The notes below the pieces were generated by a model. The model did no database searches, was not told where the DNA came from, and was given only the letters and a program-made list of their open reading frames with translations. A program made the translations under genes and the position numbers. A DNA stretch of 64,000 nt from Botryococcus braunii (taxonomy: Eukaryota; Chlorophyta; Trebouxiophyceae): positions 50,996 to 114,995 of the forward strand of contig KV908676.1 in assembly GCA_002005505.1 (NCBI GenBank). Direction: 5' to 3'. Numbering within the stretch: position 1 is the first letter of the stretch; every line of letters begins with the position of its first letter. Below are positions 42,330 through 59,036 of the stretch, in pieces.

Positions 42330-43760
42330 CATGTGTCTGGGATCCTGCATTGGGGTTGCTGCAGACAAACCCCTCAGGAAGGGGTGTGTTGTACGTACAC
42401 TGCACTGTCAGATGTACTGCATAGTGGTGCCTGCTGGCATATCTCTCGGTTAGAAGTATGTGGGTCTGTCTGGAGACACTCCATTGTGCTTCATGTTGGC
42501 ATCTCTTCCGGTTGAAAGTATGGCGGTATTGTCTTTGGTTCTGCATAGTGGTACATACCTGCATAGCGGTATTCATGCTGGCACGTCGCTCAGGTGGCAG
42601 CACGGGGTACTGTCTGGGGTACTGCATAGGGGTACCTATTTGCGCTTCTCTTGGGTAGTAGCATGTGTTACATATTGGTACCTGCTGATATCTCTCATGG
42701 GCTGTGTTCACGCCAGAATCGCGCGATTCGATTCGTCTAGTGTAACGCGCCCACGAGGGTGCCATTTGATAGTAGGTAATGTAACACCCCGTACAAGTCG
42801 TCGGCATCGGAGTATGTTTTCGGGTAAACACATATTTGCCGATGCAGTCACCATCTGCCTGTACCAAAAGGACTTAGGTAGTAGCATCCGGTACCCCCTG
42901 GGGTACTGCATTGGGGTAGAGCACGGGATAATGTCTACGGTATTGCATACCAGAACGCTGGTGTCTCTCTCTCGGAAAGTAGCATGTGGAATGCCTGGGG
43001 TACTGCATAATGGTACCTGCTTGCAAATCTCTCGAGAGTAGCGTGCGGTGCGGCATGGGGTACTTGCTGGTATCTCTCGGGTAGTTACATGTGGTACCTC
43101 CTACCACTGATTTCGGGTAGTAGCATGTGGTACCGCTTGGTGTACTGTATAGCAATACCTGCTGGTTTCTCTATCGGATAGTCGCCATGTGATATGCCTG
43201 GGGTCCTGCACAGTGGTATTTGCTTGCACATCTCTCGGGTAATAGCATGCGGTACCGCCTGGGAGACTGCATACGAGTACTCGCTGTTATCACTCTCGGG
43301 TGGTACCATGTGGTATGCCTTGAGTATTGCATAGTGGTACCTTCTGCCCCCTCTCTCGGGTAGTAGCATGCAGTACCGCTTGGACGTACTGCATAGCGGT
43401 ACTTGCTGGCTTCTCTCTCCGGTGGTACCATGTGGTATGTCTGGGGTCCTGTACAGTGGTACCTGATTGCAGATCTCTTGGGTTGAAGCATGCGATACCG
43501 CCTGGGGTACTGCTTACGAGTACTTGCTGGTATCTCCCTTGGGTAGTAGCATGCAGTACCGCCTTGGGTACTACAAATGGGAGCTTGCTGATATCTCTCA
43601 CAGTAGCATGTGGTATGCCTGGGGTACTGCGTAGTGGCATTTGCTGCTATCTCTCTCGGGTAGTAGCATGCGGTACCGCTTGGTGTACTACATAGCGGTA
43701 CTTGCTGGGCATTTCTCTCGAGTAGTTGCATGTGGTATGCCTGGGTTACTGCATAGTTGT
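42330..43760. repeat. 61-63 bp satellite (unit C) with inserted segment
   Basis: A single larger array in place of block 1. Its leader (42155-42330) resembles the one before block 2 of unit A. A non-satellite stretch at about 42702-42875 interrupts a unit; outside it the GGTACTGCATAGTGGTACC period continues. Confidence 0.88.
42702..42875. other. Foreign segment inside the satellite (unit C)
   Basis: About 170 bp with no satellite similarity lies between CTCTCATGGG and GGTAGTAGCAT. The minus strand is open across it (WYRQMVTASANMCLPENI, then GVTLPTIKWHPRGRV). The source is not recognised; it could be captured genic DNA. Confidence 0.4.
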
Positions 43761-43766
43761 GCTTAA

Positions 43767-43897
43767 AGGGCATCCGCACTCATGCTCGTGCAATTTTGAT
43801 CACGTGGCATTGCTGCTCGTACGAACACTCGCGGTGTTCGATTTCTGTACTGCGAGCACTGCGAGTACTTGTCTCGAGCAGAACTGCGGATGCCCTC
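43767..43897. mobile_element. MITE-like TIR element (unit C, first)
   Basis: Starts AGGGCATCCGCACTCATGCT and ends GAACTGCGGATGCCCTCT. The arms pair over about 25 bp with mismatches. It sits exactly at the end of the satellite array. Confidence 0.65.
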
Positions 43898-44158
43898 TTC
43901 CAGAGTAGTACCTGTTAGCATTTTCTTCTCTGTGGAGACAAACAACTTCGGTTACCGTTTCAAATAGAATAACCCTTACCTCCAGCAGCACATTGCTCCT
44001 GAGCGCCTTGCCCCTTTCCTCTGTATATTAGCATCCAAGCTAAGTACCAAAACCTTCGGTCAGATCCACAGATACCAGCTTGGGCAGCATGAGGCTACCT
44101 TGCCATGCTTTTCGAATGCTCCTCAGTCATGAAAGGCGCCTCACTATTTTTCACCATT

Positions 44159-44278
44159 AGAGGGCATCAGCACTTGTGCTCGGAACGAGTACTTGCGGTG
44201 CATGCATTACGAAAAACGAACACCGCGAGTGTTCGTACGAGCGGCAACTCAGCATGCTCGGAATTGCGAACGCCCTCT
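44159..44278. mobile_element. MITE-like TIR element (unit C, second)
   Basis: Starts AGAGGGCATCAGCACTTGTG and ends GAATTGCGAACGCCCTCT. It contains the same CGAACACCGCGAGTGTTCG hairpin as the unit A element. It is the positional counterpart of 1281-1415. Confidence 0.6.
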
Positions 44279-44672
44279 GAACAGCTTACTGAAAGCCATG
44301 TGTGAACTCCCGCCTGTGGATCCATGTTGCCGTGGACGACACGGACGTCTTCAGTCCTTCTGCACGGGCTCCTACATTGAGACCACTGTAACGCAATGTG
44401 ACGGATTTCTTGACGTGATCACGGATGATTAAAGAAACCGTTCAGACTATTGGCAGGCAATGTGACGATGTGTCCCGGATTTGGACAGTGCAAAGCATTA
44501 CTGAAGACACGGTTAAAACATATGTATACATTGCTAGCTTACTGCAACGTGACATGTGTCGCGCTTGACCAACGAAACGGTTGACGAGGTGACGTAACGT
44601 GGCGATTGTCACGAGTTATAAGAAACAATTATAGCCAATGTGGCTGAGTATGGCGAGAGTGACGGGATTCAG

Positions 44673-50389
<5,717 letters not shown>

Positions 50390-50860
50390 GGGCCTTGGAT
50401 CCTGACAGTATTTCGGCATGGCCGTTTTGTGGCCATGAACATGTTGACATATGGGAAATCCCAATCTGGAACCATTTATTTCTATGACTTACGGAAATAT
50501 CGCCTCCCAGGCTCGCAAGCACGATATCATGTTAATGAACTATGTATAGCTAGGCATGGATGAAGCATATGGATCGCAGCTATGCAACAATATGCATATG
50601 GCAGCTAAATTCATAAAGCAGCATGCATATAGGCATCGATGAACCATATGGGCTGCAGCTATGACGGTCCATGTAACAGTGACTAGGACCGGGTTCGAAT
50701 CGGCTAAGTGCTCGGGTCGGATCCGTGTTATCATGGTCCTTCTGGATAAGGCCTCGTGGAAAGTGCAGTACGGCAAGTGTGCCTGGTAGTAGCGTAGCTC
50801 AAGGGACGTGTCCCTAGTTCGGCGCAACAAGGATACATATTGTAAGGGATTCCGTGCAAG
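50390..50860. other. 3' flank of lectin copy 3
   Basis: Homologous to 6844 onward in unit A and duplicated again from 53948. No gene seen. Confidence 0.6.
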
Positions 50861-52185
50861 CTAGGCCTGTTCACAGAGAATTGCCTTTACATATGCAACT
50901 GGAATATTCCATCGCGTTGCTTCGTTCATGCATCACGCTCACGCCACGTCAGCAACAGACACACAAACCAGAGATATGTTGATTGTGAAGCTCTCCCCTT
51001 CCACCACATCGGAGATATGACTATTGTAATGCTCTGCCTTTTCAAATCACCGATCTTAAAAGTGGAGCGCACAGGTGGGGGACATCCAAGAGGTCGGTGG
51101 CAAATCATGCAGACCCCTTCCTCTTGCCGAGCTTTGCTGTGTTTGACTGTTGGCTGTTGCTGACAAAAATACTTGAGCGTAAGTCCAAACTTGTGAACCA
51201 GTTACAAAACACATTGATTAGCTGCCTGCATCTCCTAGTTCCATTGCATTTGTCCGCCCACTGTATAATGTGAGCGATGGCGCCGATACCTTTGTTTATT
51301 TCCCAACTAACCTACAGCTAAGGGTAGCCCCTTCCCACTTTGTGGATGACGACAACCTTGAATGAAGCGCTCTCCACATACATAGGCGTTCACACGTAAG
51401 GGCTCAAAGTCCCAAAAGCTGCCACCGCACTCGCACGCATGTATGTCCAGTCTGGATGCGTTTGGTGCTGCACAATGTCAGTCGCGTTGGCTACATGCTC
51501 TCAGGCTCAGGCATCCGTTCAAAAGAATAAAAATGTGAACACAGGCATTGATGTAATGAATACTGTGTATAAAGCTGAAGACATTGCTGATAAGCGGGGC
51601 TGGCATAGTGTTTACCGCATGGGCTACTGTACATGGCTGGGCAGGCACTCATACCACCCTTTCAGATAGGAAGGGTGGTGTGACTGCCTGCCCAGGAAAC
51701 TCGACCGGGTACCCGCCACTCCTTGCGGTCTGTGCAACCCAGAGGTAGGGTCTGTGCACATACGACTTGTATGGCATGAGTATACGAAAATGAACACTTA
51801 CCTACCCCTATTGTCAATTGCCAATCATACTGTCAATTCCCAACCCAATCCTAATGTGAGTTTTCTGCCCCACTGATCAGCCATGTGCCAACTATCATGG
51901 GAAGGAACGAAGGAATATTACATTCAGGACCAATCCAGGACATATATATTACATTCAGGACCAACCAATAGGGCCGAAGAGGATAGTAGAGGAGGCAATA
52001 TAATGAATGATAAATACTGGTAGCCAAATGCATGATCATGAACCTATTCTCAGGGACGAATACGTATACACATCCCTGAGGACAGCATCAGTCTAGTGCT
52101 GCAGGGAGTGCACTGCACAATCCGATGCAGAACCCAATTGGGATGGGTGAGATTTTTATCTATATTCGCGTCATGGCGCGCAAAG
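50861..52185. other. Intron-2-like sequence upstream of copy 3b
   Basis: Begins GGCCTGTTCACAGAGAATT as in intron 2 of copy 3 and matches parts of intron 2 of unit A (for example CACTGCCTGCCCAGGAAACT-type sequence near 51690 against 3030). No lectin exons 1 or 2 were found, so the duplication started inside intron 2. Confidence 0.6.
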
Positions 52186-53157
52186 CTATGAGAGATAATG
52201 AAGGACGCCTTGCATGTCCGCAGGCGCTCTATTCGTCAAGGGAAGGCGCAGTGAGGGGCTTTGCGTTGGACAAGCCCCCGTCTGTGGAGATAGCACTGCA
52301 AGCCGGAGAGGAGCTGGTGGGCGCGTCCGGCTTCTACGGAAGCCTCCTGCAGCAGCTGACCTTTGTGACCAACTTCTGGGCGCACGTTGGGACCCTACGG
52401 GACCAACTCCCCCGGCAGGACGGCCTTCTCGTTCAAAGGGAGGATCACCTCCTTCAGCGGATTCTCTGCAAGTGAGGTGGGAGGTCTTGCGGCGGTAGCA
52501 TTCTGGACCGACCGGCCCACGACGCAGTTCCCCCCACCGCCTCCTTCACCCCCGAGCCCTCCCCCAGTACCCCCACCGCCTCCTCCACGCCCAGACCCTC
52601 CCTTGCCACGTCGTCCCCCGCCTCCACCCCCCAAGGCAGCTCCCCCACCCCCGGCAAGGTCCCCATCACCACCACCGCCCCGAGCAAGCCCTCCGCCCCG
52701 TTTGCCTCCGCCCCGGCCTCCTTCATACTATAAGTCTGTCACAGCATACTATAAGTCTGTCACGCTACTGCCAGGGACAGGGTTGGCCAACCTACGGGTG
52801 ACCGGCCAAATAATTTTTACAGGGATTAACTGGAGGATGCCGGATTTGGCAATCTTCCCACGTCTGGTCTGCCCGGGAAGTCAGATGATCGGAGACGGAC
52901 TTTCAGGCCTCTTGAGCTTAAATGGGCTTCAGGGAGTGATGGATGGCAATCCCGCATTGATTAACCAAACATGCATGTTTTCGTTCACTGGCTCAGATAC
53001 ATTAGTCAATGTGTCAGCGTTGGCGACCTTTGGTCGCTGCGGGACAGCCAACCAACGTCCTGACAACGCCTCGGCTCCGTGCTTGAATAGGTATTGCGGT
53101 AGCATCAGCACTTGGAGCGCGCTGTGCAACTATCACCCTGTGACATAAGTCTCCGGG
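52186..53157 (+). pseudogene. Partial fused lectin copy 3b (linker joined to C-terminal domain)
   Basis: Starts like the third lectin exon (the acceptor-side AAAG precedes it). It keeps the second half of the jacalin domain and most of the proline-rich linker, then passes directly, without an intron, into the second half of the C-terminal domain (TGLANLRVTGQ onward). The end of the third exon, the short linker exon, two introns and the first half of the last exon are missing. The junction carries a 21-bp direct repeat at 52724-52763. Relative to copy 3 there is one extra base at about 52371-52377 (ACCAACTTCTGGG against ACCAGCTTTGGG), which breaks the frame. No lectin exons 1 and 2 lie upstream. 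The 3' end is interrupted at 53133 by a transposon. Confidence 0.8.
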
Positions 53158-53919
53158 TTTTAGCGGTACCCATCGACTTGAGGCCTGTAACTTTGTCCGT
53201 ACGCAATGAAATTATGAAATGTGACCTCTGATAGGTAGTTCCGGTGATTAATTAGCTGATGTCACAGTTTGTGTCCGGCCCATGAATGATTTGAGGAACA
53301 AATTTGCCACTGCCGTACAGCCTTTAATCACCAACGTGGCAGCCGAAACTCGGACCCCTGTGTGTAGGTGAGCCTAACTCCCTGCACAGAGCTCTAAAAA
53401 TCATAAAACTTGATGCGTTGGATGTGAATATTCATACACATGAGTTGGGGTTGGTTTGGGAAAAATTGATGATGGTTTCTGGGAGCTAGAGCGTTTTCCC
53501 AAGATTGAAGAATCCGGCGTCAGTTTTTGCCGGATTCAATCACTTTTTTTGCACGCTCCATTGTGCATAGGTGAGAAATAAACTTTAAAAAAATTGACTG
53601 GAGGACATTGAATACTGCTTCCCACTGGGCTGGAAGGCTGGGGTCGGAACCCCCTCGCGGAGTGTGAGGAAAATGCAAAGGTGCGAGCCAGGGCAATACC
53701 TTGATAGTGCTGTTTTTCAAAGAGCCATTTTTTGGGGGCTCATAGTCTTCGAAGTGCTGTATCTTTAAAAAGATATTATTAACCGTGATTTTTCGTCAGT
53801 AGCTTTCTATGCTCACGCACAGCTTGCATGCCAAACTTGGGGCATGCACGCTGTGTATTCTGCTCAAAAACAGCAGCAAATTGTAAAGTACCAAACCCGG
53901 AGACTTTTGTCACGGGGTG
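53134..53919. mobile_element. 786-bp TIR DNA transposon (non-autonomous) in copy 3b
   Basis: Left end CACCCTGTGACATAAGTCTC(CGGGTTT). The right end read inward is CACCCCGTGACAAAAGTCTC(CGGGTTT), 27 bp with two mismatches. A TAT target duplication lies on both sides (53131-53133 and 53920-53922). Removing the insert rejoins the codon for Tyr in ...ALCNY with the normal end of the last lectin exon. No transposase frame. The 3-bp duplication and CAC end suggest a CACTA/EnSpm-like or Harbinger-like relative; the superfamily is not settled. Confidence 0.85.
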
Positions 53920-55150
53920 TATGTATCAAGTGGCATTTGCCCATGAGGGCCTTGAATATTCCTGACAGTATTTCGGCTTGTACAACACTTTTTGTGGCCA
54001 TGAACATGTTGACATGCAGGGAATTATATACCTGGCGTCATTTATTTGTACGCAATGCGGGGAATATCGGTTCCCGGGCCCGCAAACTGGATATTATGTT
54101 AATGAACTATATCTAGCTAGGCGTCTATGAACCATATGGCCTGCAGCTATGACGGTCCATCTGACCAATTACCTTGGTCAAAAGGCTTGGATTATTTTGG
54201 ATCACAGACTGCTTGATGGCAGTTTCCCAACTCCAAATAATGGGAGTTGGGAATCAAGAGCAGTGATCGTGCACTTCATGTGTTCCTAAGAAACTTATTA
54301 ACGATTTGCTTAAGACGCCTTGTTGATCATATGATGTTGATCATGCATGAGCCCAAGCTTCTGGAGATTTTAGAATAGCAGTTTCTTAAGCAGCCCTTCG
54401 CGAAGTTAATAAAACACATTATCAATCTGCAAATCCCCCCATGCAATTTCTTAACATTGTAGTCAACTATAGATGGGGGCGTCCCAGTTCACGGGCATGT
54501 TATGGGCATAACTTACTCATATTTTCCAATATTTGCGTATACTCATATATGACAGGTCCCACAGCATCCGTCAATGTTCTGCGGGCTAGTCTCGAGCGGA
54601 TGATACCCTGAATTGTGGGTCTAGAAGTACATGATCCCCAGAGCAGACCGATGTCGTAACCTGCACATGTATACACGTAAGCATGAGTCGACACAACTAT
54701 GCTTCAACAGGTTGTTGCCTTCATTGCGATTTGGTAAAATCAACTGAACACGAAACTTACCTTGGCCATGTAATGTTCTTTGCAATCTGATTCCAGTGAT
54801 CAGTTGAGATATATTAGATCATTGAGATGGAACAGCTGTTACAGATAAACCCTATAGGGTATTGGGTGGCACAACTTTCAGTGTGGCTCCTGACTTTGTG
54901 CAGAAGCTGAACTGCAAAGCTAGTCACATATGACGTTGTGACACATCAGCCTCACCATGCATTTTGTACTGCATATGTATAGCTTCTAGGTCAGACCTAG
55001 GATTCTGAGGGGGAAGCGGCACCTTCTCCAATGACAGACACATGTTTTTCTTATTCCCCTTCCAGACCTTGAGGCCTGTTAACCAGGTGATTGTGGACCC
55101 AATGTGGACTCTTCTGAGGTGATTGGGACCCATGTGACTCATATAGGTAG
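53920..55150. other. End of copy 3b and its 3' flank
   Basis: Starts with the last codons of the lectin C-terminal exon (TATCAAGTGGCATTTGCCCA then TGA) and continues as in unit A from 6844 to about 8200. No other gene seen. Confidence 0.65.
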
Positions 55151-55305
55151 GTCTTTCTCAGGGACGTAAGGCGGAGAATTCTGGGGGCCCAGCTTTATAA
55201 TTCTCCCCTGGCACCAATTTGCAAACACGGTCACACTTTGAGCTCGAGCACGGACAGCAGGGGAATTCGTTTGGTGGCACCCTGATGCTAGGGATGCTGG
55301 ATTGA

Positions 55306-55512
55306 ATGCCATTTGTAGATGCTTTGTGGCTAACTTTGCCCTGCCAGTTCTCTTTTGATAATTCATTGGCCCGTGAAGTGTACTCGTGTGCACACATGTG
55401 GGACCAACTGTGGGTCGCCAGCTGGCTGCTCGCTGGGTGTGACGTGTGGCTTGCCACATCAGGGTTTGGGACGTTGACACATTGGACTGGTCTTCCAAGG
55501 CCCACTCTTGTA
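55306..55512 (+). CDS. Unrecognised open segment before a CA tract (unit C)
   Basis: The plus frame includes FSFDNSLAREVYSCAHMWDQ, then LWVASWLLAGCDVWLATSGF and GTLTHWTGLPRP, running into a (CA)n tract at 55524. The composition looks protein-like, with a faint resemblance to the C-terminal ends of some glycosyltransferases (LLA..DVW.AT.GFGTLTHW). It has no counterpart in units A or B. The minus strand is open too, so coding is unproven. Confidence 0.25.
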
Positions 55513-55520
55513 GACGGGGG

Positions 55521-55523
<3 letters not shown>

Positions 55524-55609
<86 letters not shown>
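55524..55609. repeat. (CA)n microsatellite (unit C)
   Basis: Uninterrupted CA for about 86 bp. Confidence 0.95.
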
Positions 55610-55974
55610 GGTTTGTGCTCCTAACGGCGGCGCTGTCGAAGTTAGGCTATTTCTCTGCTGGGTGCAGAGTTTCCTGCTCCATGACTTTTTTGATCAAGTT
55701 TTGTATTCCGAGCGCACTTGTGCAAAAATGGAGGTAGAAGATGGGGTCCACCCATCTTCTAGGTGTGCGCAACCCTTGATAACACCTTCGAAAAACTCAG
55801 ACTCGTGCAAACCCATTGAGTAATTATGTTCCAGCAGCTCTTAACGTGCTGGGAGTTGTAGGGACACCCCAATCGGCAGACCCTCCAATACATACCAAGG
55901 CGCAATGGCTTCGAATATTCGACTTTTGATAAATCCACTGGAAACCTTTAATGTATATTCTGACTATTGCCAGA

Positions 55975-55992
55975 TTCTCTCTCTCTCTCCCT

Positions 55993-56031
<39 letters not shown>

Positions 56032-56210
56032 TCCCTCCCTCCCTCCCTCCCTCCCTCCCTCCCTCCCCCCTCCCTCCCTCCCTCCCTCCCCCTCCCCCTC
56101 CCCCCCTCCCCCCCCCCCCCCCCCCCCCCCCCCCTCCCCTCCCCCTCCCCCCCCCTCCCTCCCTCCCTCCCTCCCTCCTCCCTCCCCCCTCCCTCCCTCC
56201 CTCCCTCCCT

Positions 56211-56301
<91 letters not shown>

Positions 56302-56303
56302 CC

Positions 56304-56376
<73 letters not shown>

Positions 56377-56405
56377 ACACACACACATACACACACACAC
56401 ACAGT
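55975..56405. repeat. Giant polypyrimidine tract and (CA)n (unit C)
   Basis: CT, then (CCCT)n, then an almost pure C stretch (about 56101-56134), then CCCT, CT and CA. One strand is pyrimidine-only over about 330 bp. Confidence 0.95.
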
Positions 56406-56731
56406 CTCACGCAAAAAAGGGGTGGTGGGGGGGGGGACGAGAGGAGGGTTGGCAGGTGGCAGGCCTGCAACCCTCCCAGGAGGTGAATATAGGGGCACTT
56501 CAGTGATAGAAATTCGCAACTGGGATGCTAAAATCCGTAACCTGAAATTCGCCGTCATTTCTGTTCGGGAAGTGAAGGCAGTATATTTCGTTGGTCTGTC
56601 ACTTGTGGGACACGTGACACCTACAGAGCCCTTGGCGCTTCCAATTTCCCTGGATGCCGTGGTTGTTGCTGACCGATTCAAGGACTCTCCAAGAAAAACA
56701 GATGGAGATGACGAGATCTCCATGCCCTTAC
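56406..56731. other. Open stretch of uncertain strand (unit C)
   Basis: The plus strand is open (TSVIEIRNWDAKIRNLKFAV, then SVREVKAVYFVGLSLVGHVT) to a TGA at 56818-56820. The minus strand is open as well. Neither was recognised. It may be intron or an exon of the gene whose leader exon is at 56732-56893. Confidence 0.3.
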
Positions 56732-56893
56732 CGTCTGGTGCGGCTGAGAAGCAAAGGACCGAGTCGTTGAACCAGCCCGTCGACAGTGAGACAAGTAGCT
56801 GCGTGCTGTTGAGGAACTGATTGTCGCAGTACGAAGGGGCGCCGCCATCGCCTCCGAAGCGAAGTCATTCAGCGTCAGGACAGCTTTAGTCAT
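56732..56893 (-). CDS. Putative first exon with mitochondrial targeting peptide
   Basis: The minus-strand ATG at 56893 opens a frame with an internal Met (ATG at 56848) starting MAAPLRTATISSSTARSYL, then SHCRRAGSTTRSFASQPHQT, ending at a GTAAGG donor. It is rich in Arg, Ser, Ala and Thr and lacks acids after the internal Met, as in mitochondrial presequences. The rest of the protein was not recognised. A mitochondrial leader would suit a SIRT4-type sirtuin, but this exon lies downstream of the sirtuin exons, so that link is speculative. Confidence 0.4.
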
Positions 56894-57184
56894 GTTCGTC
56901 GCCCCCCGGGGGAGGGGGGCATGTGTACTGTGTATAAGAGGTAGTGAGAGTGCAGGAACACGGGTTGGTGTCTTTTTGTCTGGCTACGTGGTAACCAAAG
57001 ATGGGGGTGCTGGGGGAGGGCACTTTGAGGGCGGCGGAAAACAAGACAGAGCAGCAGGAGGGCTTGATGGTGTGCCTGCTCTCCACATCATGTTGCCTTC
57101 CATGTGCAGCTGGAACTTCGGCACAGCTCTGTGAGGTAAACATTTTATCCACCCTCTCTCGCTGTCATCCCTGCTACCCCCGCC

Positions 57185-57330
<146 letters not shown>

Positions 57331-57536
57331 TTCTTACCCCCTCCCCCCAATCTCTTCCCTCTACCGCTGTCCCCATTCTCACAGATCCCACATGCACCCG
57401 CGCATGGGTGTGTGTGTGTGTACGTGCGTGGAAACTGCTATCCCGTCCTTCTGGGTTGGGAGGGGGAAAGGGTGAGGAAATGAGGCTCTAGGTGACCAAT
57501 GGGGGGGGGGTGGGGGTTTGTGAAGGGGGGACTTGC

Positions 57537-57767
57537 CTTGGAAGGCTCCGACACAGACCCGCTGCCCATCTGGAGGTTGTTGCAGTTTATGCCGAGGTTG
57601 AGCGCAAAGACCTGGCCACTTGAGAGCCCGTTGGCAGTCCAGATGTTGTAGCAGATGTCCCCTCCCTTCACCGTGTAGTACTTGCTACATCCGGCCAGGG
57701 GCGGCCGGGGGGGGGGGGCCTTAGAAGGTGAAGGGGGGGGGGGCATGGGGGCGGCGGGGGTGGTGAT
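57537..57767 (-). CDS. LysM-domain exon with proline-rich lead
   Basis: On the minus strand, after a CCCCAG acceptor, the frame reads ITTPAAPMPPPPSPSKAPPP, then a LysM domain: GCSKYYTVKGGDICYNIW, then SSGQVFALNLGINCNNLQ. YTVK.GD.C..I and LN.GINCNNLQ are LysM hallmarks; the domain binds chitin- or peptidoglycan-type GlcNAc polymers. The end normally seen in this family (G.VCVGAF) is present only in another reading frame, one base off. The 3' boundary may be a GC donor (AAG/GCAAGT). No other exon of the gene was identified with confidence. Confidence 0.65.
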
Positions 57768-57808
57768 CTGGGGGGTGGCGAAGGGTTACCCACTGCGAGT
57801 GGGGCACA

Positions 57809-57809
<1 letters not shown>

Positions 57810-57861
<52 letters not shown>

Positions 57862-57864
57862 ACA

Positions 57865-57915
<51 letters not shown>
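57810..57915. repeat. (CA)n tract upstream of LysM exon (unit C)
   Basis: On the minus strand this is (TG)n leading into the intron-end segment shared with 11655-11690. Confidence 0.95.
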
Positions 57916-58082
57916 ACCCACTCACAGAGAGAGAAAGAGAAAGAAAAAGGGGCGGAGAGGATGCACGTGCGTGCAGAGGAAAGCACATGCAGCATCCCAA
58001 ACTTGAGATGGAGCCAAACCTGCAGAGATGTATTCGAAAGCAGTATGCCGGCCTCAAGAATCAGCACTCCCAGATGGGCCAG

Positions 58083-58214
58083 CCTCAAAACCCTCCCTGA
58101 CCCTTCTGCCTCAAAACCTTCCCCGACCCTTCTGCCTCAAAACACTCCCCGACCCTTCTGCCTCAAAACCCTCCCCGACCCTCCTGCCTCAAAACCCTCC
58201 CCGACCCTTCTGCC
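58083..58214. repeat. 26-bp minisatellite (unit C)
   Basis: About five units of CCTCAAAACCCTCCCCGACC plus CTTCTG. Confidence 0.9.
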
Positions 58215-58311
58215 TCTCCCACCCCGCCCTCAACAAATCTCACCCCCCCCCTCTCTCTCTCTATCTCTCTCACCTTCTCCTCTGCCCCTCTCCCCCCCCC
58301 CTTTCCTTTCA

Positions 58312-58440
58312 TGACTAGGGCTTTACTTCACAAGACTAGGGCTTGCTTCACATGACTAGGGCTTGCTAATGTCACAAGACTAGGGCTTCACAAGACTAAG
58401 GCTTCACAAGGCTAGGCCTTCACAAGACCAGGGACCAGAC
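58312..58440. repeat. ~17-bp GACTAGGGCTTCACAA minisatellite (unit C)
   Basis: Six to seven degenerate units. The GGGCTTCA core also occurs inside the sirtuin third exon (as TGAAGCCC on the minus strand) next to it. Confidence 0.85.
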
Positions 58441-58520
58441 CTGGGGGAGAGCCGGGGGGGGGGGGGGGAGGGGGGTTTGGGTCGCCGAAGAAAAACGCGG
58501 CGGGCTTCACATGACTAGGG
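58430..58520 (-). pseudogene. Degenerate partial duplicate of the sirtuin KPDVVF exon end
   Basis: On the minus strand it reads HVKPAAFFFGDPNPPPP, matching ILKPDVVFVGDSISPA of the true exon (58558-58706). The flanking ACCAGACCTG-GGGAG is shared too, so about 100 bp including the exon end and donor was duplicated in tandem. Confidence 0.6.
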
Positions 58521-58751
58521 ACCAGGGGAGACCAAGGGGAACCAGGGGGCACCAGACCTGCGGGAGCGGGCGGGGGAAATCGAGTCGCCGACAAAGACTA
58601 CATCGGGCTTCAAGATTCTGCCGCAGGAGGGGCACGGCGGCACCACGAAACCGCGTCCGGCGTCCTGCAGCTCCACATCGCCGTCGGGCCGCCTCCGCAA
58701 GCCCCCCTGCCCCCTTCCCCCACCCTCCCTAGGGATTTGAAGGGGAAACGG

Positions 58752-58806
58752 TTTGAGTGGTTTTTGGGTGTTTAGGGTTTATAGTAGGGTTTGGGGTTAG
58801 GGTCTG
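58752..58806. repeat. Degenerate telomere-like TTTAGGG/TTAGGG motifs
   Basis: GGGTGTTTAGGGTTTATAGT, AGGGTTTGGGGTTAGGG and GGGTCTGGGG in a row. Too short and mixed to be a telomere; it lies in a sirtuin intron. Confidence 0.4.
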
Positions 58807-58895
58807 GGGCACCACAATGCCCGGCGTGCGCCTGGAGGTGGGGGGAGAGAGAAGGGGCGAGAGACAAGGGGGAGAGAAGGGGGGAGAGGGAGAGA

Positions 58896-58942
58896 GAGGG
58901 TGTGTGCGCGTGTGTGTGTGTGTGCGTGTGCGTGTGTGTGTG

Positions 58943-59036
<94 letters not shown>

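Noticed and set aside
50680..50705. Possible tRNA T-arm (GGGTTCGAATC)
   Set aside because: The flanking bases do not pair as a T stem, and no anticodon arm or acceptor stem fits around it.
58752..58806. Telomere
   Set aside because: Only a few degenerate TTTAGGG/TTAGGG-like motifs, internal to a gene region; noted as telomere-like only.
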